In this document: in pieces, positions 54,123 through 64,000 of the stretch
Position numbering within the stretch: position 1 is the stretch's first letter
Layout: each line of letters opens with the position of its first letter
Assembly (NCBI GenBank): GCA_903813345.2
Contig: CAIIXF020000007.1
Coordinates: 1,925,730-1,989,729, forward strand
From: Owenia fusiformis
Taxonomy: Eukaryota; Annelida; Polychaeta; Sabellida; Oweniidae
Direction of reading: 5' to 3'
Length of the DNA stretch: 64,000 nt
Notes under the pieces: generated by a model
Seen by the model: only the letters and a program-made list of their open reading frames with translations
What the model was told of the DNA's origin: nothing
The model's database searches: none
Program-made: the position numbers and the translations under genes

Positions 54123-54766
54123 CGCAATTGATATTAGTCAGTAAGTTAGTGTGTTTAGTAAGCATGCTGATATTCTGCAGTGGGATCACTGAAATGCCAT
54201 GTAGAATGCCAAGTGATTGATAAAAGAGCATCCTATATGTCGTTGACAATTTTTGGAAAAATCGTAATTATTAACTTTGATGAGCAAAGTTGCCTCACCT
54301 AGTACACATAGTTTATACTGTAGTATAGATGAAGCAATAGAGTGTGTAAATTCAAAAATATATGTATGAAAGTTTATTTGAAAATCAATATGTTCACAAT
54401 TGAATAAAATGTCTAAGATTAATAGTCATAGTAAAGTCCAAAGACATGGTTGTGTACAATTGCAGTAAAGCACAAGTTGTGTATAGGCCCTATGAATATT
54501 TTTATTTAAATTGATGTTCAATACCATGTGAAGTTACACTCCTCTCCATAAGTTTGGCAATCAGAAGTTTTCATTGGATACCAAATCAAAGTCTGTCTTT
54601 GTTTGAATCTTAATTTTTGTTTCTTAATTACAGCAATTTGAGATTTATGTTTTTTATTATGAATTCGAACATGACTGTATTCACGCCTTCTATAAACTGT
54701 AAACAAAGTCAATGCTTCAGCTGGGTTATATTCGAGATCAATAACCCAGTTAATATGTGTAATGTG
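54123..54766. other. No gene seen
   Basis: AT-rich sequence without recognisable features, apart from a small stem (CTGGGTTAT ... ATAACCCAG) at 54721-54749. Confidence 0.4.
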
Positions 54767-54826
54767 TGACGTCATAACGATGGGTCGTAGTAATGGCGGA
54801 ACATGATGAATATTCGAAACAATTTG
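54767..54826 (+). promoter_or_regulatory. CRE-like site followed by ATG and splice donor
   Basis: A perfect cAMP-response-element octamer TGACGTCA lies at 54767-54774. Nineteen bases downstream of its start, an ATG at 54793 in context GTAATGGCGG opens 11 codons (MAEHDEYSKQF) to a donor-like G|GTGAGT at 54827. If spliced to the acceptor at 57780-57781, the frame continues into the cysteine protease ORF. This could be a first exon and promoter, but the octamer occurs by chance and the product would place residues before the signal peptide. Confidence 0.25.
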
Positions 54827-54849
54827 GTGAGTTTTCATGTTCGAATCGT

Positions 54850-55019
54850 AATATAGACCTCAGAGCAGGGTTACTAGTTTCGAATAACACCCCGCTGGTC
54901 TTGGCACAAAAGCTTTCGAACCCCTCACTCCCTTCGGTCGTTCGGGGTACAGAAAACGTTTGTGCCAAGACCAGCGGGGTGTTATTCGAAACTAGAAACC
55001 CTGCTCTTTGGTCTATATT
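54850..55019. repeat. Long hairpin (foldback-type element)
   Basis: Left arm 54850-54910 and right arm 54959-55019 are inverted copies of about 60 bp, almost perfect (CTAGTTTCGAATAACACCCC and CCGCTGGTCTTGGCACAAA in the left arm). A ~48-bp loop contains a smaller stem (CGAACCCC ... TTCGGGG). GC content is above background. It looks like a recently arrived foldback or MITE; no target duplication was clear. Confidence 0.8.
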
Positions 55020-57780
55020 TCTTAATTAAAATCTCCAAGCACCAATATTTTAAATCTCCAAATATTCAGAATTTGCTAAGTGATCCAAAAGGGGCAAAAC
55101 TTATGGAAGGGGTGTAAGTTTAGTAAACTAGGAATTTGTCAGGTGGTCTTCAAGTCTTACTTTCACATTTTATGCATGTTTATGTACTTGTAATAATGAT
55201 TATGAAAGCTATTTTTAAAGCAGGAAAAGCCAGATTATTTACTACTACATTGTCATTGTTTTCATTTTGTTAACATTTTCTGTTGAGGCAAAATTATCAG
55301 AACAATTCCTCTTGAGGCAAAGTTATCAGAACACTTCCTCTTGAGGCAAAGTTACTGAAGCATTCCCTCTTGAGATAAAGTTATCAGAACATTATCTTTC
55401 TAGGCAATGTCAACAGGTCATCTCCCCATCAGGCAAATGAAATACAAAATTTCAGTCACCTTCTCCAAGTGCAGCGCAGAATTAATAAATGATATGGACA
55501 GTGGTTTGTCAGATTCATACTGTCACATACATAAAATTTTATGATAAAATTTTTTTCTAGTTTCATGGTTAAAATAAAATATTTATTCTTTTTTGTGGTT
55601 AATCTTTACCAATGACAGAATGAAGCAATATTGGTTAACTGTAATGCTCCATTGGTATACCTTCATGGATAAAGTTAGTGCAACTGACTGACTACATGCA
55701 CTTCTGATACATACCTCCATATAGTATCCTATGGCATTTACAACTACAGTGTACTGTACAAATATATTAAGTCAGTAACTGGTATATCTCAATGTGCAAC
55801 TCACTTATACATGGCACACTAATTTTTTTATTTTACTATTTATTGCAAAAATGTAAAAAGTGTAACTCAGCTCTGTATTTTAGAAATGTGAGAATGCACA
55901 ACATTTATAATGGCAGTGACTAGTATGCTTCATTTACCATGGTTAGATATCATTATATGACCATTATGTTACAATGGTAACATTTTGAAATAAGACCAGT
56001 AGAGTGTGTCACCCTGGCTACATATTGTCGTAGCAAGACTAATGTGTTACCATTTTTTACATATTATAGCAACAAGACTTGTGTGTTATGGTTACATTTG
56101 ATCCCATCAAGACTGGTATGTTGTCATGGTTACATTTTACTAAATGACTAGTTTGTTACCATGGTACCATGTTACATTTTATTAGAAGACTAGCATGTTA
56201 CCATGGTTACATTGTATCTCATCAAGACTAATTTGTGACCTAATTACATTGTTCACATTAAGATTAGTTTGTTACCATGCATACATTGTTTCAACAAAAC
56301 CTAGTGCGTTGCCATGTTTGCATTGTACAACAGCAAGTCTAGAATGTTACTGGTTAGTTGGTTTCACTTAGCACAACAAGACTTGGGTGTACAGCGGCTA
56401 CATTTTATCACAAGAAGTCTAGTATGGTCTGTAAATTATTAGCTTTCATGAGGTCATTTTACAACTTGCCTTTCCCAACTTAACAAACAAACAAGCAGAA
56501 AAATGGCCTCGAAATTGTTTTACTGTGCAAATTGATGTTGAATATGAAAACATTGACTAAATGTTAGTTTCACGTGTAAAACTCCTATAAAATGTGTTTG
56601 AAGGAGGGACTCTCCCCTCCTTGTCAAAGTTGACATATTTTAATAGTGATACGCATGAATGAGGGTATAAAATAATAACATTCTTTTATCTGCATGCATA
56701 TTCAGGTTTTCTAGTAAATTTTGCAATCAATTAATTTAATTGTAAACTTGTAGGGATGTGCTCACTTCCTGATTGGTGGTGACATATGTTATTGTATTTT
56801 ATTGTTCACTTTGGTAATGTCTTATTCTCAAGGATAACAGTAGCTATTATACAATAAAGTATATCATGCACAATAAGATTTATTGTTTACAATCAGATAT
56901 GAATTGTATACAATAAGATGTATTGTGTAGCAACTTTGTAAAAGCAGTAAATAAAAAGATAAAATGATAAATATATAAAATAGTATGTTTGTTATTCGAC
57001 TGTGATATAAAGCTGTAATTCAGTACAATTGGTATTTTATTTTATTCGCAGTTATGACAGATATTTTTAGACTTTTGATATTAGGCGGTAATTCAGCAAT
57101 TGGTATTTTATAAAGGTTGAGTTCATTGGCAGTTCTGGCAAATACATTTGTTCCACCAGTAAGTCTAAGAGGTCTCAATAAGTCCATCTGTTCATATAAG
57201 AGCATCTAGCATGTAAGTCTAACTACAGTCTGTCGAACCAAAAATGAAAAGTAAAGTGATGAAAATCCAATGACAAAAAAATTGAGTGAGAAGTTCATTG
57301 TAAATCTATCTGTTTACAGTCTTACATTGAGGTGTCCTGTTCACAATTCACTGTTGTTTCAGTTTTGTGATTTCAAGTTTCGATTTTGATTTTCACATGA
57401 TCTTAAGTGACATTAGAGACTGGAAAGTGTAAAATGTTGGAAGCAAAAATTTCAAAGATGGAGTTTTCCCTTGCGATATTTCCAATTTCTGACCAGAACT
57501 GATGGACTTACAAAATAGGCATGACAGGGTCATCACTGGGTGTGCCACAGGATGGTTGTCACTTTAACATGATTACTGCAACTGATCAGTTCATGAAGAT
57601 AAAACCATATTAAACTATGACATTGTAGCACTGGACGAAACGTTTTCGCTATAGCGCTTTATGTTATAACGGCATACAAGTTCTATACTGGGAATTTATA
57701 AACAATGTAAATGTCACGAGACAAAGGTTCAAATTTCACTTCATATTACTTACATCTGACATTCAAACGAATTATTTATA
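55020..57780. other. Region upstream of the cysteine protease; degenerate repeats
   Basis: Positions 55275-55415 hold four ~34-bp units around CTCTTGAGGCAAAGTTATCA. Positions 55960-56430 hold about ten degenerate ~45-bp units with GTTACCATGGTTACATT and CAAGACTAGT. 56765-56800 has a GGTGGTGACATATGTTATTG piece reminiscent of the GTCACCACC elements. No promoter motif for the protease could be assigned. Confidence 0.5.
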
Positions 57781-57813
57781 GTGATATTGGTTTATGAACA
57801 TCCAGAGACAATC

Positions 57814-61475
<3,662 letters not shown>

Positions 61476-61877
61476 ACATGAAAAGGTCAGCTTCGTAGTG
61501 GACAATATGATGAAACTGGAACAGTATATGGTGACTGTTCAAGGACTTTAATCTCAGATATTAAATCTAAGAAAGGTCTGGTTTCTTTCAGGACACGAAA
61601 CAAGGGGATTTCCCGAGAATTTGTCACTGAAATTTTGGTGGTATCGTAATGGATGACTCCATTGTTCAACAGCATCAAAATTTACAGTAAAAATATTATC
61701 CATTTCAAATATCATTTTGCATGAATATACAGTTATACTGTTTTCTCAACTGAACAAGCTTCTGATTACCAGATCACTGGTATATATATTAAGATTAAAT
61801 GTTTGAAAAGTTTGATCAAGATGCTTTAACATGACATTTCATCTCACATAATAGACAAAGTGTTACATTAAGTACCA

Positions 61878-62016
61878 CAGTACAACCTGTATAGGTGGAA
61901 CACCTTTGGTACCTCTAAACAGTGTTCCACTTGGGAGGTATAGAGGTTCTTTTAACATTTAGTCAGTCAGAAAAGTGTTCCACTTACAGAAGTGTTTCAC
62001 TTTACATGTTTCACTG
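61878..62016. mobile_element. Short pogo-like MITE, copy 3
   Basis: Begins CAGTACAACCTGTATAGG and ends ACATGTTTCACTG followed by TA; the left TA is changed to CA. The interior has repeated GTGTTCCACTT. About 139 bp, non-coding, same family as 846 and 5466. Confidence 0.5.
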
Positions 62017-62402
62017 TATTACACAGTGTCAGCTTATGTTTTATCACATAACATACATTACACCGTTTCATTAACTAATTAGCTGATCAAACAAGAACTT
62101 CAGAGTATTCTTTGATGAAAAAATGATGCAATTTGCAATTATACAATTTGAAAAGTGAGAGTGTAACCTTTGAGGATCTCGTCTGCTTACTGAGGTTCAC
62201 AAGCTACAAAAATATGTAATTAACCATTTCATTATGTTTTATCCTCCAAATCTAGATGAGCTTTCTCATTTATCTTATTTGGATTTTCCAGTTTCTACCA
62301 ATTTAGTACAACAGATTGGCATTTAGTCATTCTATAGCGGCTTGTCCCCCCGAAATTGTATCAAGAATAACCCTGCAAGTGCATCCTTGGTCCAAGGGTA
62401 TT

Positions 62403-62850
62403 TCACTTTGTTCGATCCGGATGGGATAATAATCATGTTCTATGTAAGAATATAGAGAAGCCATTCATCCATCCATTCGGGTGATAATTCAAACTCCAGT
62501 TGACAGATTTGGTTTAACTTTTATATGCTATTGCTTTCTGGGTGTAGGATCTGCTTGAGAAGGAATTTTCAATATGGCTGCTAAATTCAAATTAAGTACC
62601 ATTTCAGAAGAAATATATTTTTCTGATAATGCAAATATCCTTTTAGGCTACTGCCTCATGGTCATGGGACTTCTACTTCAGAAGGAGTAATACGCAATCA
62701 AGTCCCATCATGGATTCATGGTTGTGCATTTTGCCAAAAGGAGGCAATACTACTGTACTAGTTATTTCTATCAAGTATTGTTCAAATTGAAGAGTTATTT
62801 GATATGTTTTGTTTAGGAGCGTTTCTCAAAGGTGGTTGCAGTTTTTCTAG
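62403..62850. repeat. Dispersed repeat with AAAATGGC-type unit, copy 3 (degenerate)
   Basis: GTTCGATCCGGATGGGATAA at 62412 resembles the end motif of copies 1 and 2. GATAATTCAAACTCCAGTTG, TTTTATATGCT and ATCTGCTTGAGAAG match the internal unit of copy 1 at 15880-16490. More diverged and truncated; ends near a TTTTTCTAGTT segment at 62842. Confidence 0.5.
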
Positions 62851-63718
62851 TTATTAATTTACATTTCAATTTGATTACAATACAATTCCAAATTCAGATC
62901 AATAAAGGACAATTATTAGAAGGTTTTAGAATTTGGAATGTTTTGCTCTTTATCCATCTTCTGGTGTTCACCGTAAAACATTTTTTACCTTGAATCTCTC
63001 TCTTCTATCCATAAAATAAAATAATAGGACACATCTGTTATTTACTGTATATTGTCGTCTTTATTCAGGACTTTCAGTTGGAACAAACACAGCACACAAT
63101 CAAAATAAAATCAGGAATTATTAATTATGCAAAATTTTGATTCTGATCCTTAATTTAAAGTAATTGTCCAGTGTTTGCTAGATTTGTTGCAATAAATATT
63201 CATCTAAGAATGTTGTGTAGTAAAAGTTCTCTGTTGACATCGGTGTCATATTGTTGGATGTATAACTCTAAAACGGTGCAGTGTTCAACCTGGAAAATAG
63301 AAGGGGTATTTTTAAAAGACTATTTTACATTTCGATTGTCACTAAAGCATATTTACATGTACAGTAAAACTTATTTGAAGTACACGTTGGTGGGACTGAG
63401 TAAAAATGTTCATACTGCAGGTTGTTCATATTAAATCATGGTCATATACCAATATGACACAGAGAAAACTCTTAGCAAACTTTGTAACAGAAAGTGTTTC
63501 ACATACAGATATTTTACTTATGCAAGTTACATTGTGTCAGTTACACTTTGGTATTTACTGTTCAGTGACTTATAATATATAATTTAAAACACATTTTTTA
63601 TTGATACAACTCTAATTTACGAAGTAGAAAATTTTACACAAGTTATATTTGTTGAGCCAAATCCCACCTTTTACTATGTACAATTTCCTAAGATCTCATT
63701 GGATTATTTCTTCAACAG

Positions 63719-63781
63719 CTGGTGCCTGACAAGGACGAATGGAGCATTGAATCCAGTGCCAAAGAACAAGGCAAAGTATAA
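63719..63781 (+). CDS. Candidate last exon, possibly alternative PIP5K1 C-terminus
   Basis: After acceptor ATTTCTTCAACAG a phase-0 frame encodes LVPDKDEWSIESSAKEQGKV then TAA. AATAAA follows ~45 bp downstream. Entry phase fits PIP5K1 exon 14, and the P-D--EW pattern is reminiscent of the FPTDERSWVYSPL end of long PIP5K1C isoforms. In phase 1 another frame of ~33 codons is open. It could also be the last exon of an unseen gene. If it belongs to PIP5K1, the protease gene lies within a PIP5K1 intron. Confidence 0.4.
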   Translation: MVPDKDEWSIESSAKEQGKV

Positions 63782-63941
63782 GGTCAACTTTGTCCTATTG
63801 TTGATATCAAATGGCAGGTTCTGAAAGAATAAATAACATATATTTTACTACCAAAGCCCCAACCGTTCACTTAATCTCAACTTAATCTCAAAATTGACTT
63901 TTTTCAATTATGCTTATCCAGTCAATGTGGTGGATAGACTA

Positions 63942-64000
63942 TACAATAACGCAGATGCGAGTAGGTTAGTTAGTTTCACCACAAGGTGACTCGTACATGT
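63942..64000 (+). repeat. Dispersed repeat fragment at window edge
   Basis: CGCAGATGCGAGTAGG followed by AGTTTCACCACAAGGTGACT resembles positions 160-215 (TCAGATGCGAGTTGG, AGTTTCGCCACCAGGTGGCT) in the same orientation. The element continues beyond the window. Confidence 0.45.

Larger units (their letters stand above)
61476..63718. other. Protease 3'UTR and downstream sequence
   Basis: Possible polyadenylation signals AATAAA occur near 62901 and 63015. Contains a MITE at 61878, a dispersed repeat fragment at 62403 and a MITE fragment at 63362-63435 that starts TA|CAGTAAAACTTATTTG without a matching right end. Confidence 0.5.

Noticed and set aside
53591-54249. Open frames of 175-209 codons on both strands
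   Set aside because: They coincide with the tandem array whose unit is a multiple of three; the peptides are low complexity and occur on both strands.

Overview
The window is eukaryotic nuclear DNA: AT-rich, with short exons bounded by GT-AG introns, very long introns, many minisatellites and short inverted-repeat transposons. Repeat style (CCGT runs feeding arrays that contain AAAATGGCCGCCATTTT, plus dispersed elements ending in GTCACCACC) and the proteins suggest a lophotrochozoan invertebrate, probably a mollusc. That taxonomic call is inference.

Two genes can be supported, both on the + strand. The first is a type I phosphatidylinositol-4-phosphate 5-kinase (PIP5K1). Fifteen exons run from 8641 to 49706. 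Every splice phase closes, and the joined reading frame is 701 codons from the ATG at 8662. It carries the complete lipid-kinase core (GASGS loop, IIKT lysine, DLKGST, MDYSLL, LID, KKLEH specificity loop) and a long Ser/Thr-rich tail. An upstream exon must exist, because exon 1 begins at a splice acceptor. Phase-compatible candidates for an alternative first exon (19970-20092), a 57-nt cassette exon (38306-38362) and alternative last exons (47346, 63719) are listed separately with lower confidence. The second gene is a papain-family (C1A) cysteine protease with three coding exons (57814-61475, 394 aa), with signal peptide, ERFNIN propeptide and catalytic Cys-His-Asn. If the exon candidate at 63719 belongs to PIP5K1, the protease gene lies nested inside a PIP5K1 intron.

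Region by region: 1-8640 holds no recognisable gene but has two pogo-like MITEs, a 13-bp minisatellite with a 195-bp higher-order period, a 49/52-bp array and a dispersed repeat. The 17.7-kb intron 1 (8770-26470) holds a 52-bp array, a 24-bp array, a 471-bp MITE, a ~2.1-kb palindromic element with mariner-like transposase remains, and a tandem duplication of the exon 2 splice acceptor. Introns 2-9 (26602-33793) are dominated by one large repeat (27438-28800). Intron 10 (33882-43506) has 34-bp and 27-bp arrays. Introns 11-14 hold a small transposon and a 1.7-kb element with an internal satellite. 49707-57780 is 3'UTR and flanking DNA with a 72-bp array and a strong hairpin. The first protease intron carries a 1.35-kb DNA transposon with a perfect 5-bp target duplication.

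Most long open frames outside the exons come from tandem arrays whose unit is a multiple of three, or whose unit lacks stops in any frame, so they are not evidence of genes. No CRISPR array, rRNA, intact tRNA or complete transposase gene was seen.
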